This document shows, piece by piece, positions 25,736 to 38,229 of a DNA stretch of 64,000 bases. Positions within the stretch are counted from its first letter, which is position 1. The number at the start of each line of letters is the position of its first letter. The translations under genes were made by a program, and so were the position numbers. Location of the stretch: assembly GCA_949316235.1 (NCBI GenBank), contig OX438748.1, positions 11,473,001-11,537,000 on the forward strand. Reading direction: 5' to 3'. The notes beneath the pieces are model-generated. The model saw only the letters and a program-made list of their open reading frames with translations, was not told the origin of the DNA and made no database searches. The stretch comes from Oegoconia quadripuncta. Lineage: Eukaryota; Arthropoda; Insecta; Lepidoptera; Autostichidae.

Positions 25736-25762
25736 ATGTCGAACCAACAAACGCTCTATAAG
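25736..25762 (+). CDS. Possible first coding exon (MSNQQTLYK)
   Basis: ATG in context TTAAAATGTC, nine codons, then a GTAACT donor on a codon boundary. The 120 bp before it is GC-richer (GCGGCGGAGCGGGCGTG) and includes ACAGTGG, similar to an arthropod initiator. No second exon was found, so the product is unknown and the call tentative. Confidence 0.35.
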
Positions 25763-26099
25763 GTAACTAAACTCGCTATTCGTAGTTACGTAATTAATTT
25801 ATTATTCATGAAATTTAAAGAAACTGGGGAGTGAGTAGCTAGCTTGAGGCTCCTTCTCGCACCAATACTTCAAGTATATAGGTGGAACGAGGGGCTGGCA
25901 TTTAGCCCAGCCCAGCATGTGAAAGTAATTCAATAACTTTAAGTTAAAAATTTAGAAAAACCCCAAAGAGAGAATGGGAATATCCGTGCGAGATCTGACC
26001 AATGCCATATCAAGTTCGATCATGATAACGATCCTCCTCTCGTCATGGAACAAGAACAATCTTAAGAAGTACCAGCTTCATCATCTCGTGGTTGCACAT

Positions 26100-26260
26100 G
26101 CACAAAACCTTTATTCTTCCTTCGTAATGCGGACGACTAAAGTATTGAAGGTTATAGTTACAATCTTGGGATTTTCAAGTACAGGTTGAATAGGCATTAA
26201 TTGGAATCCCGTGCTTCATCTTCCATTATCAAACGCGTCTCAGGTCTTTTATAAAAAAAT
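26100..26260 (+). pseudogene. LINE family A, decayed 3' end
   Basis: TTCGTAATGCGGACGACTAA, TACAATCTTGGGATTTTCAA, GTGCTTCATCTTC and an A-run align with the tail at 27050 at lower identity. Confidence 0.65.
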
Positions 26261-27040
26261 CGATTCTACTCCAAAACGACTTCATTAATTCTCACGGTAA
26301 GATATACAACAACTCAGGGAGAGTCATAATGAAAATAACAAGAGGCACGCACGGCTATGGTAGAATCCGGGCTATAGACTGCTGCATCTATAGTCAACTA
26401 TCCCTGGCCTCCTTTATAAATTTTTATATACAAAACACTTGGGTAACTTTGGTAGTATTGGGTAGAGTTCAACAAAGCATCTATTATTACCAACCCTCTC
26501 GAAATAGCTATTACTTAATGTCTATTACTGGGTTTAGTTTATTTTTGACGATAAGGCTGTGATGCACGCACGTTCAGTTAATGGACAGTCAGAAGGTAAC
26601 GGTGTACATACAACCTATAGATAAGTCACTTTTCTTAAATATGGATAATACTTTTGACCTCAAGAATATCACGACCAACAAAGTGTTGACATGATTAAGT
26701 TTGAAAATAAACCAGGAGATCCAAATATGGCAGCAGCATTTTTGAATTTATTTTTATAAATACACTTTTCCTTTTATCGCAAATGATCTTACAATTCAAA
26801 CTCCGAAAGCTTTATTCCCAAAAAAGTCATATCAGTCGGATTGGAATGGTGTAAATAGGGGTGTGGGCGCATTGCCAAACGATGCTGCGTTCCGTTCCGC
26901 GCTTTATTTTGCAGTCGGCTAACGGCTTACTGAACCACAAACTCTGCACCACCACTTGCTCATTGTGGGCATTAGATAATGGATTTATACATAATATACA
27001 GATATCTGATTTCAAAAACAGTTTTATTTCTTTTTGAACT
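26260..27040. other. No gene seen
   Basis: Unique-looking AT-rich sequence. A GC-richer stretch at 26860-26970 has no consistent coding frame. Confidence 0.4.
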
Positions 27041-27049
27041 CTTTAGAAC

Positions 27050-27245
27050 CACTATTCTATCTTCATTCATAATGCGAACAGCCAATGCATGCAACTCCCT
27101 TCCGGCGTCAGTCTTTCCTGAATCCTACAACCTTGGGATCTTCAAGAGCAGGGTGAATAGGCATCTACTGAGATCTTCGGCCACATCGTCACTTTCCATC
27201 AGATGAGATTGTGGTCAAACGTGTATCCAGTTAATCATAAAAAAA
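27050..27245 (+). pseudogene. LINE family A, 3' end
   Basis: FIMRTANACNSLPASVFPES and YNLGIFKSRVNRHLLRS, then CCATCAGATGAGATTGTGGT and a 3' A-run. 5' truncated, as usual for target-primed insertion. Confidence 0.85.
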
Positions 27246-27839
27246 CTATCCTAGAAGTTATCCGTTTTTATATTTACTGTAACTACCTATATACTTATTT
27301 TGAGGGTGGGTAACATTGCGGATTTATATATCACATTATTTATTTACCCCAGTGTTTATTATTTAAGTATTTTTGGAGTATATTCCGGGTGATCCAATGA
27401 TAAAGGTTATTATTAAGGTTAACCTTTTTTCCAACCTTCCCTTCTGCTCTGAATTTCTCACACTAAACTTCCGAAATAGCATAACAGAAATTCCATTGAT
27501 CCTTTTGAAAACTCCACGAAGAATTTCCTAGGATATCGTTGTTCGTCACAACGCAACCAAACCAAAATGCGCCTGTATTTTTTAACATTACGACTGTAAC
27601 CGAGTCATAACAAGGCTATAAACATAGCAATCACACATTTGCGAACCACCAAGACACGGTACTCGTCGAGCATCAATACGCGGTGGAGGCATGACACGAC
27701 CCATGTCATAATATCCCACTGAGGCGTACGGATAAGTAAATAAAATTGAATAATTTACGAGTAGGTTTTACCGCTGGATGTCACAGGGGCGGTGATGCGA
27801 GATATCAAATTATAAGAGGCTTGCACATGCGCCCTTAGA

Positions 27840-28134
27840 ATCGGCGGGCCCTCCGATTCAGTCGGCTAGACGCACGGGCGCGCGAACGGTGCGGTGCTCG
27901 ACGGTTACCTCATCCACGCAACTCGGACTTTCGTGTAAAACCATATTTCAAACAATCGTGAGAAAAAAAAACTTAAATGAATAGTCTGTTAATAGTGTAA
28001 ATTATGTGTAAAAAAACAAGTTTCCAACCTATTATAAAATAGTTTTAATCTAAGTTTTGGTGTTGTGCTGCAAACTTATCACTTTCCGATTGGATTAAAT
28101 TGGAAAAACTTAGGCGTTTGATTAGTGTAATTTG
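27840..28134 (+). promoter_or_regulatory. Possible promoter and 5' non-coding exon
   Basis: A GC-rich island with TTCAGTCGGCTAGACGCAC (TCAGT initiator at 27858-27862) is followed by AT-rich leader-like DNA and a TTGGTAAGC donor at 28134. No coding frame. It could be the start of a plus-strand gene whose coding exons lie downstream; only weakly supported. Confidence 0.25.
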
Positions 28135-28825
28135 GTAAGCGTTTTTATCATTGAAATAGGTTCGTTTTGTAAAATTACATCATATTATGAGACCCCCGGG
28201 AGCAATAGAAGTTGTTTTATTGCTTTACAAAGGCGAAACGTCTGGAAAGCGAATGTAATTTGACGTTTTATTTATAATTTCTTGTACTGTTGCTTGTATT
28301 GATTTAATAAATCTTTTAATTACGATATTACTTATTTTTAAACATTATAATTCATAAAAGATTTTCGCATACGTTATTTAAAATGGGGAACTGCGCTATA
28401 CCTAGTAATAGCTGAATATTGTTATTATTATTAAAAAAATACTGTGTAAGGCCACAATATTTCCAGGACGTAAGTACTAGACTCAAGGATCATTGAAGTT
28501 TGATATTGGTCATATTCTTACGAGCTAGGTCTAGTGGAGCAACCCTCGTAATACTTCTGTAAGATTTTTGCTACTTGGAAAATTTTCAATTCAGATCACC
28601 TTACCTTCCTTTGTAGATTGCTGCGTCTCAATATTCGCCTCTATCTCTCTCTTGCTTTCCTCTTTCTATATAATTATATTCGTTACAAAATGACTTTAAA
28701 AATAGTATTGTGTTTGACGAGTTTCTTAAATATATCATCGAGGTCTTCTCAATTTATTGATAATTGTAGAATAGAATAAGCTAACGTGTCTCATCCTGTG
28801 GATGTCGTAGAAGCCGATTAAGGAG

Positions 28826-28869
28826 TCGTAAACAGTTATGTTTACGATCTAAGCCGTTAGGCTTAGATC
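28826..28869. repeat. Twin hairpins with the same loop
   Basis: TCGTAAACA-GTTA-TGTTTACGA is joined, with two shared bases, to GATCTAAGCC-GTTA-GGCTTAGATC. Both stems are perfect. Confidence 0.9.
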
Positions 28870-29254
28870 AATAATTATCAGCATACTCAATTCGTACTAA
28901 AACAAAGCCAGGAGATGATAATCGCGTCACATGTTAGTTATGTTAAAATTAGAACGAAAAAAGAAATCTCTGTGGCCGATTGAAGCGGAGCATGAAATGT
29001 ACAGGATTTATCTACTACCATAGCCGAGATTCGGCGGTTTGATAACATATTACCGCCCAGGGGGTGCCGAGCCACATCGACCTCTCGAGGGAAACTATTC
29101 ACATAAAACCTTTTATTTATGGTACTCGTATCTGCGTGTGGCGTTTTGTTAAAAATTTGTAAATCACACAAACACAAAAATAGCACAGCTATTCTTTTAT
29201 GACTTTATAAACTTTGATCGGGATAGATAAATAATTATTGTATATTTGTCTAAT

Positions 29255-29388
29255 GGTTATCCACACTAATATTACAAATACGACATCTGTCTGATTGTTA
29301 CCTTTTCACACTTAAGCCTCTGTACCCGTCGTATTGAAAGGCAAACCGGGGATCGGGAGAAGGGCAGGGCCTCGTGCCGAAAGCTAGT
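29255..29388 (+). mobile_element. Helitron-like or MITE remnant
   Basis: Starts CCACACTAATATTACAAATA, contains CTGTCTGATTGTTACC and ends GTGCCGAAAGCTAGT, the ends of a common lepidopteran non-autonomous family; the interior is deleted. Confidence 0.6.
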
Positions 29389-29404
29389 TTATTATATTAT
29401 TTTA

Positions 29405-29735
29405 AACGCCTCCGAGGCTCAATTTAAACAATATTGGGTTTACGATTCGGAGGTCGCGGGTTCGATCCCCAGCGGAGTACATGAAGTACTCGTTGGTTGG
29501 TAGTAGGGCATTTTAAATGTCCGCCTGGCTAGCTACCACCATCATATCTAAATCTGCCGCTAAGCAGCAATGTTAATAGCATTGTTGTGCTCCGGTTGTC
29601 AGAGAGAAGATAGCGAGTCCCCCAAATGTGTTGGGGTTTCCGAGTCAGTCCGCTTCCACCTTCGACTTCATCTTCACTTAACATCAGGTGTGATTGAGGT
29701 GAAGTACCAACCCGTTGTTCATAAAAAAAAATCCT
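29405..29735 (+). mobile_element. SINE family C, full length
   Basis: Head CGCCTCCGAGGCTCAATT, B box GCGGGTTCGATCCCCAGCGG, body with TCTGCCGCTAAGCAGCAATG and tail CATCAGGTGTGATTGAGGTG, ending in A8. Confidence 0.9.
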
Positions 29736-29739
29736 TGCG

Positions 29740-30860
29740 CGTTTATTTACTCTTTGTGTATATATTTTTATTACATTTTGAAAGATTTTGGTTATACGAA
29801 ATGGAATATAACAATTATAAGCCAAAAACAGAATATAACCGTCCACTGTTATTGCGTCTGATTATATCAGAGATTACCTCATTTAATGGATAGCATCCTC
29901 ACTGATGCGGAGACCACGGAGCGTCTGAAATGCTCAATCGCTAACCCGCTTGCCCGAGCTGGAGATTACGACAAATTCTATCTTAAAAAGTGACGCCAAT
30001 GTATGTGTGATTAAAAGAAATCAGCCTCGCCACAAAACATTTTATACAATTCTTGAAAACTGTTTAATGGTGGTTTTGAAAGTGTTACCACAAACATTGC
30101 TTTCTTAATCAGTACTTATCTTTCTATGTTTTTGGGATAAAACAAAATATCTCTTCTGTTCTATGATATTCTGAAGCATTGGCGAGACAATTAAGAGATA
30201 TGTATAACGAGTATAACTACGCTTTATGCTCCCTTTTGTGCCACTTTGATATTTTTAAAGTATCTTTATAAAAGCTTTATTTATACTTAACGCGATATTA
30301 TATCGGGAGGGTTCACGTTCTAGCCTATTTTTAAAAGAGACCTAAAAACGTGACGTGTATCGGGGCAAGAACGTCGATGAAAGGCTTTGTTATTCTTATC
30401 CTGCGACGAACTGAACTGGTAGTGACATCAAAGTATTTCAAAAAGGGACAAAAGGCTTGCTAGTATCTGCACTTAACGATATTAAACGAATCAAAAACAG
30501 GTGTATACTAATGTCGTAATCGACATATACCATAATATGTGGAATGTTTGAATAAAATCTTGAGAAGTTTTCCGAAATTTGCGTATTTCTCTCAACCTAT
30601 ACTTATATGTTCCAAATATTAGCTCGATGGGACCAGTTTTCGAGTTAATAGTTAAAAGGAATACGGTATATTTTATGTTTTACATAATTCTAATAGCCCA
30701 ATTAACAAGTTTTCTTTGTATGGCGACTTCGACATTTCCCGGTAAAATTTAGCAGCGAGATAATGTGACGCAATTTATCAATTGAGACCTGCAGTGTCAC
30801 TTAGAAATAGGTTTAAAGTGTACATTCTAACCTTTTCGTCACAGTAAATTTTTGAAAATC
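29740..30860. other. No gene seen
   Basis: AT-rich unique-looking DNA with no credible coding exon or clear repeat boundary. Confidence 0.4.
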
Positions 30861-30862
30861 TA

Positions 30863-31345
30863 ATGTATGTCAAAAAAAATATTGCCTCATTTAAGAAAAA
30901 TAGTGATAAACATGATGTCAATACAAGAAATAAAGATAAACTTGCAGGTCACATAAGTCGCCTCCGCAATGTCAGTAATTCATTCAAAGGGTTATGTTTA
31001 CGCTTTTTCAATAAGGTTCCAGTTGATATACAAAATCTTCCTCTCAATAAATTTAAAGATACTATAAAACAGAAACTTATTAACAAAGCATATTATAAAA
31101 TATCAGACTATTTAGATGATAATCATCCCTGGACATAATCAGATCGTTCGCATGCCAGGCTACTTCACAAGTAATAATGAAATATAAAAACCTTTATGTA
31201 AAATCAAAGCCCGATTTTAAAAGAGCAACCCTTCTAGTTTCTTGCTTGTTCTTCTCAGGGAAAATTGCATTTTGAACAAGCAGTAGCTTAAAAAATGTAA
31301 AATTTACTATGTAAAATTTACTATTTTAAGTGTACTCTGTGTACC
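30863..31345 (+). pseudogene. LINE family B, RT C-terminal end and 3' UTR
   Basis: An open frame of about 91 codons reads SFKKNSDKHDVNTRNKDKLA, SFKGLCLRFFNKVPVDIQNL and YYKISDYLDDNHPWT, the tail of a non-LTR reverse transcriptase. The 3' UTR (AAAGAGCAACCCTTCTAG) matches 10200. Better kept than the 9834 copy. Confidence 0.85.
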
Positions 31346-31689
31346 TAGCCGACTATCCTAAGAAGTTGAGTAATGTTTTGTTCATCATGGGATCCATTCT
31401 TCACACTCGGAACCTTCATATACTTTGGTATGGTGTTGGTTGTATGTGTGGCTATTACAGGTCGTTTAAGTCCTGTATCACTGCGACCGTTGGCGGTCTA
31501 TTGTGATCGACACTAACTTACAGTTCGTTGATCAAGTTTGCCTCTTTGAGGAATTGGATTATATTCCTGGCGCCGATAGTTTTATTTCATCCGGGTGCAG
31601 GTCTCCAGTCTTTGTCCGGACGTATCTTTAAAATTTTAAAATATTCTTGTATCATAAAATACAATTACTGGTCATTCCCAAGGCTGATT

Positions 31690-31735
31690 CCCCAGAGAAG
31701 AACGAGCAAAAACTCAAGGGTTACTTTTAAATAAG
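31690..31735 (-). repeat. LINE family B 3' UTR fragment
   Basis: AACGAGCAAAAACTCAAGGG is the inverse of the family B 3' UTR word. Confidence 0.55.
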
Positions 31736-32149
31736 TAGTAAAATATAGAAAAAAATAAAAATTGATTGAATATCATTGAGATTCATGTCCATCCTTGATA
31801 GTCACTTAAATAGTCAGAAATGTTATAGTTGGCTTTTGTACGCAGTTTCCTTAGTATATTTTAAAATTTATTTAATAGCCTAAATAATAAAGAAACGAGC
31901 CTACACCTTCCTCAAAGGCCGGCAGCGCATCTGTGACCCTTTTGGTGTTGCAGGTGTCCATGGGCGGCGGTGATTGCTTTCCATCAGGTGACGCGCATGC
32001 TCGTTTGCCGCCCTCTCATCAAAAAAAATAGCAATAACATATGACAGGTTAGGTAGGGACCACTTTCATATTGTCTATTACTGTCGTTAAGTATCAGACC
32101 CCTTTATTGTTGTATTGCGGTATGAAGGATAAAGTGATATAGTGAAATT

Positions 32150-32428
32150 ACAGGCATTCGTGTTTATCTTCAAGATGTGACCGTATCTTTTACTCCTGTA
32201 CTTGAAGATGCAAGTATCGATCCTAATTTTTGGAGTTCACAGATATCATGGGCAGTCTTCTTTTTCTTCAGCTTAATGAGTTTATCATCAGGTTTTGGGA
32301 TAGGACTCCACAATCGCTGTGAGTTTTTGCCTGGTCTAGGAACTTCGCGAAGTTTTCTGAACAGCTACCGACCTGGTTTCGCAGATGATTTAGCGCCTTC
32401 CAATTATCCAATCACTATCCTTCAGTGA
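32150..32428. pseudogene. Possible retroelement fragment, unclear
   Basis: Open on the plus strand for 83 codons. The minus strand reads NWKALNHLRNQVGSCSENFA, which recalls the W..L..LRN.V segment upstream of the RT domain of LINEs, but stops follow. I favour a minus-strand LINE fossil, weakly. Confidence 0.25.
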
Positions 32429-32429
32429 G

Positions 32430-35400
32430 CTACTAGCTCATTGTATCAACAACTGGTAGAGATGAAAAATGTCTTAGCCATAAATGTGAACAAAATTGAA
32501 TTCAGGAAGTTCATTCGTCGTTCTTTATTTTATATTGTAGATTAAACGTAATCAGATACTTTCAGTATTCAGTTATCAAAGTAATCTCCTTTTATCTTTT
32601 TGAAAAGTTTGAAAGCGCTTCGAATCCATCAAGAATTACTTATTTATAAAAATTCACTCACAAAGGGGGAGTTCCGAACTCGGAATATTTTTTGTAAAAA
32701 TCTGTAATAGGATTTAGTCGAAGCGAAATGTTTTCCATTGCCCACGCTGCTTAACGCGGCTCGGCTTAGACCATAGCACAATCCGTCTCTGATTGCGCAA
32801 ACGTTTTTTTCCATCTTTCGGCCGGTAAAGGTCAGGGCTGGATTACGTTGTACTCCCGACTGTCAAAAATGTAAAACTGAATATTAAGTTTTAGATTCCA
32901 TCACCAAACACAATAGAAAGTTTTATTGTTATGATGTCGAAAGGCGTAACATATCCCCGACCGTGTTGATTATAGATTATGGTTTGTGGTTTTCCTCGTA
33001 TCAGCAACGTTGGATAAGTGCGAGTTGGATTCGCGCCCTGAGGATTCCCTCTAGATCAGTAGTTCGATGATTTAGTCGAATGATCGAACTGATGATACTT
33101 TTTAGTCTCATCAGTCCGATGATGCAAATGATTACAGACCGTCGGACTACTGATACTTTTAGTCCGATCCAAAAAAAGAAATAGTATTAATTTTATTTTT
33201 TCCTATACGACTTGCATATTTTTTTTCCAGCATGCCAAATATATGCTATTTTTCCAGCAATCAACTTCATTTGAGTTTTTTTAATAACATCATCTTTTTT
33301 GTTTCCTTTGCTTCTTCCGGAAATTGATTTTCCGAATCTTTTCATCTGTTCGGCTTTTAAAGTCAATCTTTTAAAATGTTTAACATTTTCAACATACTAC
33401 GATTTTTGTTAATTAGACAGTTGATTGACAATATTTATACAACTTTAAAACGATGTATGATTAGTAACATACACAAACTTGGACTATTTTTTCGCAGTAA
33501 ATTTTATATTTCACTAATATATTTGATTTCCATGTTTCATAGTTTTGAGGTCAAACATGTCTGAAACCATAGACCTCAAAATTTTGAGAAATCCTATGAA
33601 TCCCATTTCGAAAGTTCAAGGGAAACAAATTAGACAATGCCTATCTATTTCCGGATTGGGATTACTGTCAAGAATTTTTTTCAACCCAACAAATTTGTAT
33701 TTCAACTTGTATGAGAAAAAGAGTCTTGACTGACAGACGGACAACAAATTAAACTCTACAGTCAGTTCGGAAAATTAAAAGATGTAACACGCGAAAGAGA
33801 TGCAGAACACTTACATTACATTCACGCCTATACAGCAGAAATGTTTAAAGTTCATAAATACAGCTTACTAAACGGCCCTGGTAAAATTTATCCGGAAAAT
33901 AAAATTTTTACTACCACTCCGACGACGCGCGAAAAGCGACCATTTGTAAAAAGGGACTATCGATTTTATTGAAACGGATTTTTCCTAGTTTTATCCGCTT
34001 AATCTCTTTGTAGTGTCGTAAAGCTTGAAATGAATGCGGGCAAGCACAAATTTTTTGCTCTATTGTATTCATGATTCTTTGGAAACTGTAAGATAAATCC
34101 TTTGATATGTTGTTTATACATAGCAACCCTAATCAATTCACCAAATGGCGGATATAATTCCTACCGAGCGGTATGGCTTCGGTCTGCGCACAGCCTCTGG
34201 AAGGGATGAGAAAGGATGTATAAGGCCGAGCAGGGGTCAGTGACGTGCTCTAGGACAGATGTAATGACAGTCTACTAAACACACCAACTCTCTATTCAAA
34301 ACATTCCCACAAATGAATAATCCAAAATGATGACTTTTAACCAGTTTCGATTTTGAACCATCCCTGACATTACAAGGAACAACTTCCCTAATATTTTTTC
34401 CCTATCATAAAGAGGAAAACTTTCCTACATACACGGGATTCAGGGAAGGCCTCAAGAGAGCGTATAGTACAGATTTCCTCGTGCGCGATTAATGCCTAAA
34501 CATATCCATGGAGAGAGCTTCAAAATCATGACTCTTTTGATCATAAGCGTCTATTGTTTGCAATATTTTAATTTCATATTTCTTTTGTATTTCTTGCCTA
34601 TACCCGGCAGTTGTGGGTTGATAATGATGAAGTCTTTGCAATTTTTAACCTATTCACAGCATCGTTTCTCTAAGTATGTTTTATTTTTATTATCATTCAG
34701 TCAGCACGTTAGTACGGTTTAGTTCATAAATTGGGATGCTCTGAAGTAGCAAGTTCAGCAGGCCGATGAAAGTCATAATCGTTTAGCCGTATTCACCAGT
34801 TCTGAGTATACATTTAAATGTCCATAGCTGATGTGATACTTCAGCTAGTAAGCTAGTGTCAGTATATAGTAATATTACTATGGCACTGTGGCACAAGCAA
34901 ACGAGGGAAGAAGATACTTAGAAAGAAATCGATACTATACGATAAAAAATGAGAGTAAAAAAACAAACATACAAACGGCCGAATTGAGAACATGCTCCGT
35001 TTTGAAGTCGCTTAAAAACTAAATCAGACGTTTGAATTGCCTTTCAAATCTAAATAAGATGTCAAAAAAAATATCTATTAAGCACAAGCAATTTACATAA
35101 ATGAATCTACCTAATAAGTTTGAAAATACACAATACGGTAGCTATCTCAAGAAGTATAGAGAGTTTAGGTTCAGTCTCAACACATTTAGACAAATTTTTA
35201 AGTTAAACATTTTGGAAATGAATGAATTTATAGCATACATTAGTCTCAGAATATTTTCCAAATATCTGATTTCAAAAATGATAATTCCCTTACAGAAACA
35301 CTCGTGGCGTGGTAAAACATTCGTTATTCGTTTCGGATTAGCAATATCTGGCACAGTCTTTCCGTGAATGGGTGACAGACAACTAGTGGCATTTTAATAA

Positions 35401-35430
35401 AGGGTGTTACCGCGCTTTGGAGGGCTTATT
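32430..35430. other. No gene seen; one degenerate repeat patch
   Basis: At 33060-33180 words like ACTGATGATACTTTTTAGTC and AGTCCGAT recur in a short degenerate array. The rest is AT-rich. An 88-codon plus-strand frame at 35101 has no recognisable features. Confidence 0.4.
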
Positions 35431-35650
35431 AATTAGCCCAACCTGGTTGTTTTCAATTGAAGGCAGTCGTTAAGCTAAGTCGGTGGCCTACAGGAGCGGC
35501 TTAAAAACACTGACTGCAGTGACCAGAGTCTGACAAAAATGCACCATTACGCACTGGGCCCGCGGTGGTGGATTATGGCCCATATCCTTTCCTAGATAGC
35601 GCAGGCTTTACCCTGACAGTGGGGACGTGTAAGGCTGATGAATGGTAAAG
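35430..35650 (+). repeat. Dispersed repeat (family S-D)
   Basis: GTTTTCAATTGAAGGCAGTC, GTTAAGCTAAGTCGGTGGCC, CACTGGGCCCGCGGTGGTGG and the end GTGTAAGGCTGATGAATGG. Related to 23195; the middle resembles SINE family A (GGGCC..GGTGG). Confidence 0.7.
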
Positions 35651-38030
35651 GCGCATAAAGTCTCATTGGAATCGGTTTCACCATTACGTCAATTTTGAAC
35701 TTGAAAAATCTGAATTTATGTATGTCATATTTATTAACATGCATGCATAACAATACCGTTTTGTGTATCGCTCGAATTTCCTTCTATTAGCAGATTTTGA
35801 ACGCTGTTAATCAAAATCACTGTAAAGGTACAATATTAGTGTCTATAAATTATAGTTCTCGCATTTGAGTTTAGTTTCCATAAGACGATGCTCTTATTGC
35901 CAATCTCAAGCAGCCCCAATATTAATTTGATTAATAAGTTCCTTGATTGCATTAAATGTTAGAGAACCTGTACAATGTAAGTTCATAGATCGCTTTGAAA
36001 TGGTTTCAATATCTAATGACTATTTAAAAGCAATGTTACATCAATTGTAATGTCGTTTCCGCCATCGATTTTGGAAGTTTGTTTATTGTTGTTAGCCATG
36101 TTTGAACACAGCGGCTTTTTATACCTGGATGATATTATGTACCCTTTCTGTTTTACGGGGCTTTTAAAATTTTCAATTTATGTTATATTTATGTAAGAGT
36201 ATTTTAGTCTACTACCACCCACTGGAGCGTGACCGTAGGGGTCCATTCGCTAGGGTCGGTGCTGCATAAATGCTATTATATGACCAACGTCGGTACGCCT
36301 CTAAGCATTAATACGCTGGAAACTAAGCAATAGCAAATATGCGAACGGTACCTGGTAAAAGCTTCTGTGTTGAAAAGCGACCCGATAAAGATTGTACCGT
36401 ACGCATGCGTGAACGAAGACGCAGCGTCGTCCTATTTACGATGTCCAGAACATGCAAACATCAAGCGTGATCGCTATCAGCGTATAGAAGGTTGATGGTT
36501 ACTTAACACCCACACTAGGTATACAAAAATCAATGGGAATAAAGAGATTTAGTTTCGGCCAATTTCGTTTAATCTTGTCACCTGATTTCATCATGCCCCA
36601 CCATGTGTCCAATTTCAAAGAAGAACGAAAGGACGACCACGAAATCTAGCATAACATGTCGCTTTAAATTGAATTTAATTCGATTTGTTAAGCAAAATAA
36701 AAAAAGAATGTTCAATGCAGTTTTTCATATCTCATTTCTCATCGCAGACAATTCTTATTCTGTTAGCGAACTCAATTACTCCAATTTAATTTAGTTAATA
36801 TTATGTGTACGCCTTATTTTAGTTTGTTAGTATTGATTTTATTTATTGTTGCTCAATTAATTATTTTTGACATCATCGTACATTTAATTACACAAGTCAA
36901 ACAACGTGTGCAAATGGGCGCTGTATTAGGATATTTTTTTATGTTTTTGACTCTAAGTCGAGAAGTATTGTCGCTTTTTTCTATCTATCTGTATCTCTGG
37001 CATCGTAACGAGAGAGTATAAATAAGAATCTACTCTATAATATAGGAAACTATGTTTTTTTTTTAATTATTTGCGAAAAGTTCTTGTCATGTTTGATAAA
37101 AATCCAGACCATCGGCCATACATCCAAACTGCTGTCAAAATTCTGGGAATATTAAATCAATTTAAGAATACTTTATTGGAAAACATAGAAGGATCACATT
37201 GCCCTATAATTATTGTATTCGAAAACTTTTCGGCAGGGAATCTGTTACTTGCAGACAAGTCATTTCCTCCGGAATAACTGACAATGGTATCGCATCAAGA
37301 TGTTAGGAACGATAGGACTTCTTGAATTGCATGAGTATACTCACCTCGTAAAGTCAGAGATCAAAGGTCAACTGAGTCCCGTAAATAGCGCTATCGCTCC
37401 GTCTTAAAGGACGCCAAGGCCGGCATTTAACTTCGAGTCTAGTTACGTTGTTTGGATTTTATGATCTAACAGTTGGTTTAAGTAACCTTATCTTTGGTTT
37501 AATTAGGTATTCGGCAATAACAAAGACAAACAATTCCAGTATTGTGTTACTTTACTGTTGAATTGAAAACATAATCAATTTTTCTAGGATTTCTCGTAAG
37601 AAATTAGTTGCTTTGTTTTTAATCAAATGAGCAAGACAAGATGAACTTTTGATTTACAAGTTTAGTATTTATAGGATTTCTTAATTAACCAACGACGATA
37701 TTTTCTAAAAATAGGCAATGATTTTCACAAAATGGGCACTTTGAACATGTCAGCTTCTTTATCTTGAATCGTGATTATACTTTCCAACGTTACTGCATCG
37801 TGATGATATGTCATGAAGTGAAATATTCTAATTAAACATAATTTCTTAATCGAAATTATGGCGTAGGTATATTACGTCTTCGGAGAGAGATTTTCGTTTT
37901 ATACCTGGTTAGGTACTTGAAGCGCTGGATAATATATGGAGAATAGATAATCTCATAAAAATCAATTCATATTTAGATAGAATATATTGGTTATGAATCT
38001 TAGTCGGACGTGATCCATATTTTGACTTTG
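35650..38030. other. No gene seen
   Basis: AT-rich. A 72-codon hydrophobic frame at 36803 (+) is most likely chance in TTT-rich DNA. Confidence 0.4.
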
Positions 38031-38039
38031 ATTATTTTA

Positions 38040-38225
38040 ACGACCGATAGGTGTAGTGGGTAATGACCCTGCCTTAAAACCAACGGTTGCTGGTTCGGAT
38101 CCCGCAAGGGGTAAGTGTTTGTGTGATGGATACGAACAGTTATTCCCGAATCTTGGATGTTTATATAAATATATTATCCATAGTACAGGATTTGCCTAGT
38201 AAATAAGTGTCCAAAGTATGATATT
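38040..38225 (+). mobile_element. SINE family B, divergent
   Basis: GACCGATAGGTGTAGTGGGT, B box GCTGGTTCGGATCCC, GTGTTTGTGTGATGGATACG and a Tn/A-rich 3' part. Confidence 0.75.
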
Positions 38226-38229
38226 ATTA

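Noticed and set aside
35101..35367. 88-codon plus-strand open frame
   Set aside because: AT-rich codons, no motif, no splice or promoter context; probably chance.
36803..37021. 72-codon hydrophobic plus-strand frame
   Set aside because: Hydrophobicity follows from T-rich DNA; no supporting context.
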